Below are positions 31,079 to 42,934 of a DNA stretch of 64,000 nt, in pieces. Under the pieces are notes generated by a model that was not told the origin of the DNA, ran no database searches, and saw only the letters and a program-made list of their open reading frames with translations. Numbering within the stretch: the first letter of the stretch is position 1; each line of letters begins with the position of its first letter. This DNA is from Ascarosepion bandense (taxonomy: Eukaryota > Mollusca > Cephalopoda > Sepiida > Sepiidae), in the NCBI GenBank assembly GCA_037127315.1, contig JBBBDQ010001918.1:5254501-5318500 (forward strand). Direction: 5' to 3'. Both the position numbers and the translations under genes were made by a program.

Positions 31079-31385
31079 TGTGCGTTGTGGTGCAGTAGAT
31101 ATCGACTCGGAACGACAAATCGGGGAGCCGAGTTCGAATTCCGGTTGAAATTCTTGCATTCACTTACGCACAAATACCCTTGGGAAGTTATTAATCCATC
31201 TCTTTCCTTCAGTTATGGGTTGAATAACAGGGCAGATTGGGTTCAGTAGCCTTGCTTGGCAGCCAGTCTACCGCAGAAAGCAATGGCAACCTACTCCGTG
31301 ATAATCTTCTGCCCAGTCAGTCATGTCTCTTTCGAGATGTGATCGCCCAAAGCGTGTATCACGTATGACACTTAACTAACTGAAT
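31079..31385 (+). mobile_element. SINE-A, complete reference copy
   Basis: Box A TGGTGCAGTAG and box B GAGTTCGAATTCC give a tRNA-derived promoter. Then come GCATTCACTTACGCACAAAT, CAGTTATGGGTTGAATAACA, CAGTCTACCGCAGAAAGC and the tail TCATGTCTCTTTCGAGATGT ending ACGTATGACACTTAACTAAC. Most SINE-A copies in the window can be aligned to it along their whole length. Confidence 0.8.
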
Positions 31386-31550
31386 ATTCTGTTTGTGACC
31401 CACCAGTGGACCGCGACCCATAGTTTTGAAAACGATGGTCTCGTGAGTTTATTTTCATGTTTTGACTGTGCGAAGGTATTATTTGTAAATTAATTTTAGT
31501 AGCAGCAATTCTAAGACATCGGGTGTTAGGCATGACTGTAATTTGAGTGC

Positions 31551-31588
<38 letters not shown>

Positions 31589-31752
31589 TGCGTATTTTGA
31601 CAGCAATATGTCTTTTATACAAGTTTCATTATAGAGGACTGATAAGGTACTGCGATGATGCTATTTATTTAATTTTTTTGCTTGTCTAACACTTTTTCTT
31701 TTCTAGACGGTGTTTGGAAAATGAAATAAAACACAGCTCTGTATCTATCTAA
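31386..31752. other. No gene seen; TA tract
   Basis: A TA tract lies at 31556-31586. No recognisable element otherwise. Confidence 0.4.
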
Positions 31753-32057
31753 TCTAAACTTATTTATAAATGAAACTTTGTCTGTGTGTGTGTCCGTTAC
31801 CTATAGACTCCGAAACGGCTGAACCGATTTTCTTGAAAATTTACACAGTTATACTATAAGCGTCTGCGAGTGTTCTTACCAGGGTTTTGTGTCGAGGTAC
31901 CCCCGATAAATATTGAAAATCGATAATCGAAAAACTCGGGTTATAGAAGGAGTGGTCCGATTTTAATCAAATTTCATACACACATATACAAAGACATAAG
32001 AAACGATATTCAGAAGTTTCAAGGTCACAGGTCTTACAATAGCGCAGAAAATCGATA

Positions 32058-32088
<31 letters not shown>

Positions 32089-32469
32089 GCAAGATGTTTC
32101 TGTGTGTATCTGTTTATCTGCCTGTCTGTCTGTATTTTTTCAGCCCTTTTATTTTAGCTTTTGCTTCGGATTTGGCTCTAATTAGATATAATTGTAGTTC
32201 TTAGTCTCAGCCATGATGCAATTTACTCAGAGGACTTATTTAACCTTCAAAATTCAGTTTACGACGAATTTTTTTTTTATATCGCTACCAGGAAATCAAA
32301 ATTTGACTTACATCCATTCATTTTTCTTTCAGTCTACGGTTTCGCTTTAACTGTAAACAACTATTGCTTTTTAGTCTTTCGTGCCAACGTCCATAGTGTC
32401 TGAGCTCAAGGACCATAGATTAGTTTTAAAGCTTTCATTACACCCGAGCAATGCCGGGCTATACTGCTA
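31753..32469 (+). mobile_element. Helitron-like element, near complete
   Basis: Starts TCTAAACTTATTTATAAATG after A. It contains the TATAGACTCCGAAACGGCTG block, ATCGATAATCG motifs, a TA tract (32057-32083) and GGCAAGATGTTTCTG. It ends ACACCCGAGCAATGCCGGGC hairpin then CTATACTGCTAT, a one-base decay of the usual CTAG terminus. Confidence 0.75.
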
Positions 32470-33108
32470 TTACATATATAAAAAAAATCAATACATTCTC
32501 AAATTTATCTCGCTAAAGACTGTCAGAGAACGAAAATATTTTTTATTTAGTTGACATGTGAGAATGCAATAAAGTTTGGGGAAATTACAAAATTTTCGTT
32601 TAATTCTTACACCTTTAGTCACTGTTTGATATTTTGTTTCGTAATGTTCTCCTAACCGAGCTAAATTTCAAATCCAATAGACATTAATGGCAAGACTGAT
32701 TTATTTGATTAATTGTCTCATGTTCTGTACTTCGTGGTGGTACCGATAAAGACTCTGCCATTATATAAACTAACAAAGATTGACAGGGAGTAAAATCAAT
32801 TAAACAATAAATGAATAACTTAAATGAAGAATAAGTGTGCTTAAATTTATATTATCAATTGTACTGATATTGATTAAAACAATCGTTTCATCACAACCAT
32901 TCCTTCAAATAATGTAATGTAAACTTGATTTGGTGATGCTGATGATAATATTAGCCGTTTCTCTCCAAGGAAACATTTGACATTCATTGACTAAGCAAAC
33001 AGTATTGCTTTTCTTTGAAATTTACCAAACGGTGAGTGTTCTCTTGAAGTGAAGCCTAGAAGTGGATGACGATCTGCTGTCATTGGTGGTGCTTTCAATC
33101 GTGAAGTC
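32470..33108. other. No gene seen
   Basis: AT-rich, with no recognisable element and no open frame of note. Confidence 0.4.
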
Positions 33109-33109
33109 A

Positions 33110-33745
33110 AAAGGGAACTCATTTCATCCCAAGCAAAGAAGTACCACCACCGATGTGCATGGGGCGACATAACAGAGTTAGAGATTTAGACAGAGGGAGA
33201 ATTAAGACAAAAACGAACTAGCTACAGGGAATGAAAGAAAAAAGGCAAGGTAAGGATGTGAACACAGGAGTGAAGACAGTTACGAAGATAGAGTGAATGG
33301 AAAAGAACAAGATACATGGGGTGATGCGGAAAGGGCTGAAGCTAAGTGCATGAGGGATGGGAATTGACTTTGCATTTAAATTCTTGAAAGTTGTAGCCGT
33401 TAGGAAAACAAATATATGAAAAGGAGTTCCACTGGAGGGAAACGCGAGAAAAGAAGCTGTTGGAGTAGAATTGTAGCTTGCATTTAGTTGATCTAACAGT
33501 AAAAGGGTGGGACCTTGTTGCCAGTCTGGTTGCCCGAGTAAATTCTTGTGGAGGGGGCACCAGTTACCTAAGTTCGTCAGCGTAGAAGCCATGAAAATAT
33601 TTATAGAAGAGACAGAGGGAAGCCACATCCCACCGATGAGAAAGTGGCTGGAGTTGAGTTGCCAGGTCGGGATCAATCATATTACAGATCCTCCTTTGGA
33701 GCCTGTCCAGAACACTGAGACGAACATCAGCGGCGGCCGACAAGA
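33110..33745 (-). mobile_element. APE-type LINE, 5'-truncated copy, minus strand
   Basis: Minus strand of the same LINE family. From 33745 down the C-terminal RT region appears (SVLDRLQRRICNM-like; FYKYFHGFYADEL in another phase), then the Phe/Ser-rich end, then a degraded 3' end (GCACATCGGTGGTGGTAC, GCTTGGGATGAAATGAG). Frameshifts split it into 33218-33676 and 33342-33560 pieces. Older than the 17271-20785 copy. Confidence 0.8.
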
Positions 33746-34947
33746 AAAGAACATCTATGATTATTAAATGGTAATGGTAATTGCAACATTATCTGTTTCC
33801 TTCTAAGAAAACGTTTAGCATTCATTTACCGAGCAGACAGTAGTGCATTCGGTTAAATGGATTTTTTTCTCTTAAAACACTATTTTTAGGGAAACAGGTT
33901 TATCAAGTACAGTAGTATTGAAAGAACATTCGAATTTTCTGTTTTTTGTGAAGAATGTTACATTTGCTATCCATTTTAGTTGTTGCTCTTATTGAAACTC
34001 CCAAGTGACGTATTTTGTTATTTGGGACAGTTACTTGTGATTTTGTAGAGCCAGACAAAAATGTTCAAAGAAGAATGATATTTGCAAATCTCTTCACGCT
34101 TTACTCAATTAAGTTCTTTTTTGGCAATGATCTTAGAAAGTAGTTGTACACAGCTGAAAGTTTAGAAATTTCTGACCAGATTTGGCGTCATGTATGTCTT
34201 GCTTATGAAAGTCTCGATCTGATCAGACTATTTAACATGATTCAATACTTGTCCATATTTCTGAGCTGAGGTAGTGTAGCTATAGGGAGATGGTTAATGT
34301 TTAATTGATTCGGCCTTGTGTCATACATAACCGAACTCCCTACAGCTTACAAGTTTTATCCAGAGTTATCAGAAGGTTCTCATCAGAATGTTGGTTGGCA
34401 TCAGAAGGTTGGAATGTGTGGAATTGTGTGGAATAATGTGGAATAAAATATACATTTTTCATGTTAAAATATAAATTTATTAAAAGAAAAGAATAACAAG
34501 AATAAGTATTATTAAACATTCATTGAGAACGTTAAGGGTATCAAGATTTGTATTAATTTTCGTAGTAGTAATTGGTTAGTAAGAGTTCATGCGTACGTAG
34601 GTATGTATGTATCAGCGTTTGTTTGGTATGAATGTCTTTGGATAAGTGATAAGAAACAACAGGAAATAAACAGATATCAGGGAGACAGAAGACGAGTGCC
34701 TTTAAACTTTTGAAGATAGTTTGTAACCGTGAAGCAAGAAATCAGAAAGGATTTCCACAAGCGAGAAAAAACAAACTATCAGAACTTCTGGTTCCATGTT
34801 GATAGTTCAATAGTCAAACGTTGAAACATTGTTACTTGTCAAGCAGCAAAATTAAATTCAGACAGTCAAGTTACCATGGACGATCGCTCGTTTTGAGGAA
34901 TATTTGTTTCTTTACATTTAATCAGGTTCACATTCCATTTATAAGAA
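33746..34947. other. No gene seen
   Basis: This 1.2-kb stretch is one of the least repetitive in the window. It contains a short tandem patch near 34410-34445 (GTGTGGAAT repeats) and no recognisable domain or element. Confidence 0.45.
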
Positions 34948-35602
34948 AACTAACAGTATAGTCCGGCGTTGCTCGGGTGTCATGAAAGCTTTAAAACTAA
35001 TCCATGGTTCTGGAGCTCAGACTCTTTGGACGTTGGCACGAAAGACTAAAAAGCAATAGTTGTTTCCAGTTAAAGCGAAACCGTAGACTGAAAGAAAAAT
35101 GAATGGATGTAAGTCAAATTTTGATTTCCTGGAATCGATATAAAAAAAAAATTCGCCGTAAACTGAATTTTGAAGGCTAAATAAGTCCTCTGAGTAAATG
35201 GTATCCTGACTGAGACTAAGAACTAAAATTATACCTACTTAGAGCCAAAACCGAAGCAAAAACTAAAATAAAAAGGCTAAAAAAAAAAATACAGACATAC
35301 AGGCAGATAAACAGACACACACACAAACATCTTGCCTTTTATATATATATATATATATATATTATCGATTTTCGGCGCTATTGTAAGAACTGCAACCTTG
35401 AAACTTCTGAATATCATTTCTTATGACTTTGTCTATGAGTGTATCAAATTTGATTATAATCGGACCACTCCTTCTATATCCCGATTTTTTCGATTATCGA
35501 TATTTGATATTTATAAGGGGTACCTCGACACAAAACCCAGCTAAGAACACTCGCAGACGCTTATAGTATAACTGTGTAAATTTTCAGAAAAATCGGTTCA
35601 GT
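34948..35602 (-). mobile_element. Helitron-like element, 5' truncated
   Basis: The minus-strand 3' end has the ACACCCGAGCAACGCCGGAC hairpin followed by a decayed terminus (CTATACTGTTAG). The body matches the other copies, with a TA tract at 35341-35362. It breaks off at 35602 after CCGATTTTTCTGAAAATTT. Confidence 0.7.
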
Positions 35603-35780
35603 GTCGGTACTGCTTCGTTTGAGCTGAAACAATTAAAAATATATATGTACAGTACTGTGCAAAAATATTAGGACAAGAACTATTTCATCTTTTATGAGAC
35701 ATATTGACAAAAATAAACAATTAAATTAAAGTAATTTTATTTGATTTATTCAACAAATGCTTTAACAAGAAAAATACTTG

Positions 35781-35898
35781 TTAAAAAATAGTATAATAGC
35801 CTTTTGCTTTGATCACAGTCTTCATTTTGTCAGGCATTGATATCACAAGATTCTTCAATGTATCTAATGTTATCTCCTGCCAAGCAGCTTGTATTTGT
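35781..35898 (-). pseudogene. Tc1 transposase C-terminal remnant
   Basis: About 38 codons with AWQEI and NLVISMP followed by KTVIKAKGYY and a TAA stop at 35781-35783. It lies between the Tc1-like inverted ends and is all that remains of the transposase. Confidence 0.7.
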
Positions 35899-36119
35899 CT
35901 AACATTAGATTTATTAATTTTTTATCCAAAATGTCCCAAAATATCCCATATATATTCAATAGAGTAGTTTCAAAATAATTTGTTTAATAGAAAATTGGAA
36001 AAATTAAATATAACTTCTTTTCAATACATTTCTTTTACACCTACTTTTAAATAATCAATATTTATTAGCAAATTATTTGGCTTTTCACCCGGTATTTGAA
36101 TTTCAGTGAGGTTTTTAGG

Positions 36120-36191
36120 AAAATCACCCCTGTCTTAATACTATTGCACGCTACCAGTAGTGTGCAAAAGTGTTAGGACAGCGGTGATTTT
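36120..36191. repeat. Internal 35-bp-arm palindrome of Tc1-type ends
   Basis: 36120-36154 and 36157-36191 are near-perfect inverted copies around CA. The arms contain GTGTGCAAAAGTGTTAGGAC, a variant of the element's own terminal repeat. This is the form expected from a head-to-head junction of two transposon ends. Confidence 0.75.
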
Positions 36192-36250
36192 AAAATTTAT
36201 TTTGATGCCTCATAAAAGATAAAATAATTTTTGTCCTAATACTTTTGCAC

Positions 36251-36254
<4 letters not shown>

Positions 36255-36320
<66 letters not shown>
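36255..36320. repeat. (TA)n and (GA)n tract
   Basis: TA for about 50 bp followed by a short GA run. It starts at the TA target of the Tc1-like element. Confidence 0.9.
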
Positions 36321-36789
36321 TATATTGATATATAACAATCTACCTTTTATAATCAATTTCAGGCTGTTTTAGGAGCTACAGTTGATATGATAGAAGGCGG
36401 CTCCGAATGAGAATTTGGTGATAGGTGAGTAAGAATTTCAGCAGAGAACATTATACTCAATTACGCACAAATCTCCATGCAAAAAGATATGAACCCAGCT
36501 TTTTCAACTCTGGATTAGATAGTAGAAATTGCATCTGAAAAAATGATTGTTATTTTAAAAAAATATATGTTTATGCAAAATCCGCACTCAACTAAAAAAT
36601 TTTTTTCTTAAAATAAAAAATGAATGCGTTTCGGCAGGCAATAATCCATATAGAGTTGTTAAACTGTCAAAAATGATCAATCAAACGGGCTGTTTATATA
36701 TATATATATATATATATATACGCTCTCATACCACGATTGAGCACTATAGAGGAATGGTAGAATTTGAAAAAACAGTATATATATATATA
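36321..36789. other. No gene seen
   Basis: A TA tract lies at 36696-36720 and another short one near 36778. No element recognised. Confidence 0.4.
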
Positions 36790-37077
36790 GTCTTAATTAT
36801 TAGGCCACCCTAGTGTTTAAAAAATGGTTCTTTGGTTAATACTGCATCAAATGTATTTAATAATTATCTATATTGTAGTTTCATCAATGAAAGAATGAAG
36901 AAAATTCAGGGTGATTCGAAAGAGTTCGTCTTTGCTTCCTTACCTTGTAAAATTTTGCAAAGTAATAATAACAAAAGACCCATTCTATTTTCATTTACAA
37001 TTATCCACTTAAAATAGTATGAATTACACTATGTCTTTTAAAAAACTGGGCTAGCCTAATAATTATGTCCGTTAGTG
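36790..37077. mobile_element. Tc1/mariner-type MITE, second copy
   Basis: Same family as 15102-15484. It starts within the left inverted end (TTAATTATTAGGCCACCCTA), keeps the AAAGACCCATTCTATTTTCA block and ends CCTAATAATTATGTCCGTTA and GTG before TA. The outermost left bases are lost. Confidence 0.7.
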
Positions 37078-37264
37078 TATATATATATATATAAAGCAGT
37101 AAAAATCAGTTATTGCTAATTGCCTGATGAGAATACATTGTAGAAAACTAGGTCGCGTAATAACTCGTTTACAAATGAATATATATCGTTCATTCAGTGA
37201 TGAATTTGAACACTCTCGGCTACTGGCGTGTGGTTACATTTTATATAACACGTTAAAGTCCGGC

Positions 37265-37415
37265 TTTCTTTACCAAGCGCTCATAGCTGAGATGTAGAAT
37301 CGCTGCCTGATGTCAACTTAGTCGTGTTTCAATCCTGGCTAGAAGCAATTGGATGTCTAACTGTACTGATGATCTGTGATATAGCAAAACATATCTGTCT
37401 GCGGATGGCTGAATA
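37265..37415 (+). mobile_element. SINE-B, plus-strand copy
   Basis: AGCGCTCATAGCTGAGATGT, GTTTCAATCCTGGCTAGAAG and CATATCTGTCTGCGGATGGC match SINE-B in sense orientation, showing a box-A-like TAGCTGAGATG and a box-B-like region. Confidence 0.65.
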
Positions 37416-37562
37416 TATATATCTATATATGTATGAAGTGAGAGGGATAAATTATCGTCTAAAAAATGAAAATAACACAGATATCTTATTTTAACAGATA
37501 TATTTACAATATATTTATAAAATATCTTGAAATAATAATGAGTTAATTTTTTCAATCAAATC

Positions 37563-38110
37563 GGCATTGGCTCCAATCACGGCCTTCGGACGACTATGGA
37601 ATCACCGTCAACTATTCTGGACAGTCTCCTTGTTTAAGTTGGTAAATGTTGCAATTATCCTGGTCTTCAGTTTCAGTGGTCTTTGGTGTTACAAGGAATT
37701 TACTTGGCCTTTCGCTCAACTGCGCTTCATACATAATAATCAAACGTGTTTGCAATCTGAAGAGTTATTAGCCAGATGAAAAAGGTGATGTGGTCGGAGA
37801 AATTGATGGACAAGATTGTGTGCTCCTACTTGTGAGTCATGGTGCAGAGTCCTATTGTCAAACATAAAGAACTCTCCTCCCGTCTCAGGACTACCTCCGC
37901 AAATCACTTGACATAGCCCTCCGTGTTGAGCCAAAACTTACCGAATCCTCTGCACTGATCTCTGATTGATCTCCAAACATTTTGTTCGTATTAGTGTTTC
38001 CGGCCCGAATGCCAAGCAGTACAACATGCCGTTTCCAAATATCTGGCAGAGTGTTATACATCATGGTTCTCTTTTCCCCACAGACGGTGCCCAGCTGACT
38101 CTACTATACT
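37563..38110 (-). pseudogene. mariner-like transposase remnant
   Basis: Minus strand: SSDCKHV near 37750 aligns to the PNSPDCNPL motif at 61733-62092, followed by the C-terminal tail in the same order (KETVQNS, RLEAVIEANAD-like). Upstream sequence to about 38110 contains KRTMMYNTLPDIWKRHVVLLG with frame breaks. Several stops; dead copy. Confidence 0.6.
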
Positions 38111-38239
38111 GTACAGTCGACAAAATCAAAAACAAAACAACGCATATGCGAGAAATTAAAAATAAAACAGGGACAATTTGCCCACTCTATGCAGATGCTC
38201 AGCAGCCTCGACATATTTGGCAAAGACATATCAGTAATT

Positions 38240-39195
38240 AAGAATCTCTACTGACAGCAAACTGCCTGCACACGGTCAGGTAACGATTCAGCAGATATAC
38301 AAAAGTAGAAAGGGGCGTAAGACAATGATGCGTCTTCTCGCCGGATCTTTTCATCTTGTACAGCGAAACTATTCTGAGAACCCTAGATTCGTCATGGGAG
38401 GCCACAATTTGAACATTATAAGGTACGCAGATGATACTGTGCTAATTGCAGATACGAAAAGGAAACTACAAGACCTCCTACAGAAGGTAACGGAAGAGAG
38501 TGACAAAAAAGGACTACAAATAAACTGCCAGAAAAGAGCAGCACAAAATGGCAAATACAGGTGGGGAATATTAAAATCAAACAGGAACAAAAAATTAAAT
38601 ACCTGGACGTGTTCTAATAGAAGACGGAAAGTGCGCCACAGAGATCCAAAGGCGAATTGGCATGGCGAAGGACGTGTTCCAGAAACTGAGTAAAGTGTTA
38701 AGAGACAGGAAAATTTCGCTAGAAAAAAGAAGAGAGTACTGGATTGCTATGTGTTGTCAGTTCTTCAATATGGCAGTGAATGCTAGACAATATAATCAAA
38801 GATGAAGGAAAAACTTGAAGCAACTGAAATGTCGTTCTACAGAAGGATGCTGCAAATATCATGTTTCGAGCATGTGAGCAATGATGATGTCTTAGAAATA
38901 ATGGAAACAAAAAGGAAATTAATACTGAGCATCAGGAAGAGACAGCTGAAGTTCCTGGGACATGCAATGAGGAAAGAGGACTTAGAGAACCTGATACTAG
39001 CAGGCCAGACAGAGGAAAGCAGAGAATAACATATCTGAAGGGCCTGAACAGGTGGATGACAGAACGGGGGCTGCGAGATATTACAACAGAATGTGTGCTA
39101 CGAGCCACCATTGATAGGGAGACGTGGAAGGCCATGATCGCTTACGTCCTCAAAGAACAATGCACATAGCAGAAGAAGAAGAAGAAGAAGAAGAA
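38240..39195 (+). mobile_element. RTE-like LINE, 3' half
   Basis: Frame 38325-38693 has NIIRYADDTVLIADTKRKLQ (the YADD catalytic box) and KKGLQINCQK. After frameshifts, 38802-39029 gives KLEATEMSFYRRMLQIS and FLGHAMRKEDLENLILAG. The last coding block, ETWKAMIAYVLKEQC in another phase, ends at CACATAGCAGAAGAAGAAGA. A short-repeat tail in place of poly-A and these C-terminal motifs fit RTE elements; clade assignment is tentative. 5' truncated, no endonuclease. Confidence 0.75.
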
Positions 39196-39199
39196 GAAC

Positions 39200-39810
39200 T
39201 ATTTAATACACTGTTTGTCATTTTGCTAATACATGTATTGTTGGTCATTCTAATAAAGAATATTCTTGGTCATTTTGCGATAAAATGTAAGGAGGTTCAT
39301 TCTACTATAAAATGTATTGATGGTCATTTTGCTATGAAATGTGTTTTTGGTCATTCTACTAAAAATGTATTGTTGATCACTGTGCTATAAAAATGTATTA
39401 TTGGTCATTCTACTAAAAATGTATTGTTGGTCACGTTGCTATAAAAATGTATTGCTGCTCATTCTACGCTAAATTGCATTTTGCTAATTATACTCTAAAA
39501 CATTATGTTAGTTTGTTTTAAATTTTAAAACAGGTAATTTTGCTTTAAAATTGTATTTTTAAATATTTTGCAATGTTTTGTTTTCGGTTAGGTGTTCATA
39601 TTATGCCCATACCTATGTAACAACCATCAATTAAGATGTAGTTCCACGCTCCTGAATACATCCAATCGCCTGATCAGAGCTACCGGAAGGGTGGACCTGG
39701 AAACAACAGCAATGGAGAGGTGGTTCCACGCTTCTCAAAACCTTCAATGTATCGACCAGTGTCTTTGCTGTGGGATTTAGTTTATTGTTATAACCAGGAT
39801 TCGAAAGCGC
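39200..39810 (-). mobile_element. Family F copy with expanded minisatellite
   Basis: 39587-39805 matches family F (GGAAACAACAGCAATGGAGA, GAGGTGGTTCCACGCTTCTC). The stretch 39205-39510 is a degenerate minisatellite of about 36-bp units such as AAAATGTATTGTTGGTCA with TTTGCTATAA or TTCTACTA. The corresponding part of other F copies has single units of this kind (AAATGCATTGTTGGTGATC), so the array may be an expansion inside the element. Confidence 0.6.
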
Positions 39811-39835
39811 TTGGATACAGTTTAGATATTTCTGA

Positions 39836-40600
39836 ACAGGTTTCATGGCAGACTTCGGTTTAACTAATGGGACAATACTGCAATTTTTTTAATGTATTCA
39901 ATTTGTTTTAAAAAAAACTTTTTTATATTTTAGTTTTTTAATATTTAAATACTAATTTTCTTGTTTGTTTATAAAAGTCTTCATTGCGAACTTTTTGCCT
40001 AAACCGAAAAAGTGAATCCAGACAGGACACTAAGTTAACTTTTAGCAAAGTTTAAATAGTATTTAGCTATATTATTTTTTTATTATTTCGTGCAATGAGT
40101 CTTTTTAAAAAGAATTGTAAGCAAAAAAGAAAAAAAATGTCTGTGGTTGTACTAATGGTATGCTATGCAAATCTCTGAGAGGTAGCACCCACTCAGTGTA
40201 ATGGCGTCGACAGGAACAGGCAGATAGTGTGTATTTGTGTATCGGGTGCCGACGTAATGCCAAATCTCTTGAATCAGGCAAATGACTTGTTGAAAGATTT
40301 TTTGGCCGAAGATGTTTATGAGACTGTGTAGATATAAAATCATTCTCTCTACTCCGCCTGCGAGACTCGTCACAGTTATTACTGCCTTGACAAGTACTAG
40401 TATCACAAATACTAATAAGAAGGAAAACTAGCTGAATGAAAGAGGGAGGAAGATGTTGGTGGAAGAATAAAAATAGAGGGGGAGGAGGGTTTGGGAAGAA
40501 GTGCTGGAAGCGAAATGAAGAAAGAATAAATTAAACGAGGTAAAGCGACAAACGATGACAGTATAATCATGGTAATGATAATGGTGGTGATAGCAATACT
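39836..40600. other. No gene seen
   Basis: AT-rich. A few T and A runs near 39880-40130. An 84-codon frame at 40152-40406 (minus) is unrecognised. 40430-40560 is GA-rich. Confidence 0.4.
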
Positions 40601-40614
40601 ACTACTACTACTAC

Positions 40615-40652
<38 letters not shown>

Positions 40653-40780
40653 TTGAAGATGCTGAGGATGATGCGAAGGATGAGGATGTGAAGTGAAGAA
40701 AAAGAGAATGAAAAAGAAGGGAAAGGAAAAGATAATGACGAAAGAAATAAAATGGAGAAAATGCAGAAGAAAAATATCTT
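40600..40780. repeat. (ACT)n-(AAT)n microsatellite
   Basis: ACTACTACT leads into an AAT run (40612-40652) followed by purine-rich sequence. Confidence 0.85.
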
Positions 40781-41945
40781 CTTCATGTGCTGTATTATTT
40801 CAGGATGTAGGCTATCATGGACTTCCACTTGGCTCTGTCTCTTGTTGCTCTCAATATTTTTCCACTTGATATCTCTCCCAAACCCCGCTCTGTCTTTCAT
40901 TCTTTTTCATGTGCCTTGTTCCTTCAGGACGTACTCTATCATAAACTTCCACTCGGCTCTGTCTCTTGTCGCTTTCAATATTTTTTCTCTTGGTATCTAT
41001 TCTAAGCCCCACTCCGCCAACCATTTGCTCAGACCTAACAAGAACATCTCCAGCTGCTTTCCCTGTTTCTCCTTCCATTTATCCAACCTGTGAGTATTAA
41101 GTTCTCCAGACCCTCCTTCCTCATTACTTGTCCCAGGAACCTCATTTGTCTCTTCTTGATATTTAGTATCAGTTTTCTTTTCGTTTGCGTCTTTTCCAAC
41201 ACCTCATCGTTGCTCATTTGCTCCGTCAATGGTTTCCTCATCATCGGTTTGTAAAGCCACATTTCTGCTGCCTCAAGACTTTCCTTCATCTCTGATGAGA
41301 TCGTCCAGCATTCACTTCCATATAGAAGGACAGATATCACATAGCGATCCAGCACTCTTTTCTTTGTTTCTAATGAGATTTTCCTGTCTTTCAGTACTGT
41401 GTTAGCTTTTGAAATGTGTCTTTGGCAATGCCAATATATCTTGGATCTCCATGTCACACTTTCTATTCTCTGTCGAAACACTTCCTAGATATTGGAAGTT
41501 TTTATTTGTTTTATTTTAGATTCTCAGACTTACAGTTGGCATATTGGTCCTCTTTTATCTGATGCCCATACAATCAGTTTTCTTGAGGTTTATGTTCAGT
41601 CCTTTCTTTTCATTTTCTTTTACTAACTTCTATAGAAGGTCTTGGATTTTCCTTTCCTTGTTTACTATTAGCACCGTGTCATTCGCGTATCTGATATTGT
41701 TGAGAATGTTGCTTCCAATATTGAATCCTGGCAAGGCTTTTATTTCTCTCATAATTGCTTCGATGTAGAGGTTGAAAAGATCCGGTGAGAAAACATATCC
41801 TTGTCTTACGCCCCTTTCCACTTTCGCATACCTGCTGAGTTCACTTTCTATCTGTACACAGCGGTTTTCTGCCAATATAGATTCCTGATTATCCTAATGT
41901 CTTTTCCGAAAATGTCGGGATTGACGATCATCTCTATCAAGTTCT
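40781..41945 (-). mobile_element. RTE-like LINE, minus strand, duplicated 3' end
   Basis: From 41945 downwards: IRIIRNLYW, ERGVRQGYVFSPDLFNLY and NNIRYANDTVLI (YADD-type box with Asn in the second-last position of the block as read), then KISLETKKRVLDRYVISVLL, LEAAEMWLYKPMMRK and RFLGQVMRKEGLENLILTG. The 3' terminal segment of about 125 bp occurs twice in tandem, with ATGTGC marker blocks at about 40781 and 40906. Frames are broken in several places. Confidence 0.75.
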
Positions 41946-42013
41946 TATAATAATAATAATAATAATGTAGAAAAAATGAAAGAGAAAAAAATGAAACATA
42001 GGACAAAATACGC

Positions 42014-42050
<37 letters not shown>

Positions 42051-42360
42051 GCAACAACGACAATAATGATAATAATGAAAATAATAATAATATAAAAAGA
42101 AAAAAAGAAAGAAATAGATAAAAGAAGATAATGAAAGATAGAACAAAAACATAACGTCAAAATAATAATAATAATCAATGAGGAGGGGGATAATAAAGAA
42201 AATAAAACTAAATTTTCACTGTAATTAATAATAATAATAACAACAAAGAGAAAATAAGAAGAATATTAAAAATAACAATAATGATGCAAAAAGAAGGAAA
42301 ATAAGGATAAAAAGAAGGGAGAAAAAATGATGATGGAACATAGAAGAAAACTAAAACTCC

Positions 42361-42395
<35 letters not shown>

Positions 42396-42404
42396 TAATA
42401 ATAA
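41946..42404. repeat. (AAT)n-rich low-complexity block
   Basis: AAT runs near 41950, 42017-42050, 42160 and 42362-42405 alternate with purine-rich sequence. Frames here are poly-Tyr or poly-Ile artefacts. Confidence 0.9.
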
Positions 42405-42685
42405 TAAAAGGAACAAAACAACACAGTGAAACAATACCTGAAAATCCCAGTTTAAGAGATATGCAAAAATTGTCTTGTTAAGTACAGCCCACACACTAAG
42501 GAGAACTTTGTCTACGTAACGCTAAGGATGTTAGGGGAGATAGACAAACCATGAATTGGAGCCATAACAAAACACCACTACCCTCATTAAGTCTTTCCAC
42601 AGACTTGGTAGGTCGTGCGACCATAGCAGAAATAGAATTATGATGAAAAATGACATAATAATAATAATAATAATAATAATACATT
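42405..42685 (+). mobile_element. RLE-type LINE, extreme 3' end
   Basis: GGAACAAAACAACACAGTGA through the 3' UTR (AACACCACTACCCTCATTAA, GATGAAAAATGACATAATAA) and a TAA-type tail to 42682. It is a severely 5'-truncated copy preceded by another AAT tract. Confidence 0.8.
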
Positions 42686-42934
42686 AAAAAGCACATGGGC
42701 ACTACCTGTGCTGTAATACAGAATACAACATTCTTAATTAGAACGTTAGCTGACTTTAAGCTAATGAATGCCAAAATGAGAAATCTTCTCCTTTGGTATC
42801 GCATTTATTATCCCAATGATGATTTTTATCGTTTGTATGTGTTCCGTTCCGAAGAGGCAACGAATTGATTCAACTCGAACTATCTTATAAAACCATAATA
42901 ACCGACCTTCAAAGGTAATTGGAATCTACCGACA
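42686..42934. other. No gene seen
   Basis: Short unassigned stretch between LINE fragments. Confidence 0.4.

Larger units (their letters stand above)
35650..36257. mobile_element. Tc1-like element, internally deleted
   Basis: TA flanks (35648-35649, 36258-36259) and inverted ends of about 50 bp: CAGTACTGTGCAAAAATATT on the left, mirrored by TTTTGTCCTAATACTTTTGC and ACAGTACT on the right. A minus-strand remnant at 35781-35898 reads QAAWQEITLDTLKNLVISMP then KTVIKAKG and a stop. This is the C-terminal end of Tc1 transposases. The DDE core is gone, so the element is non-autonomous. Confidence 0.8.
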
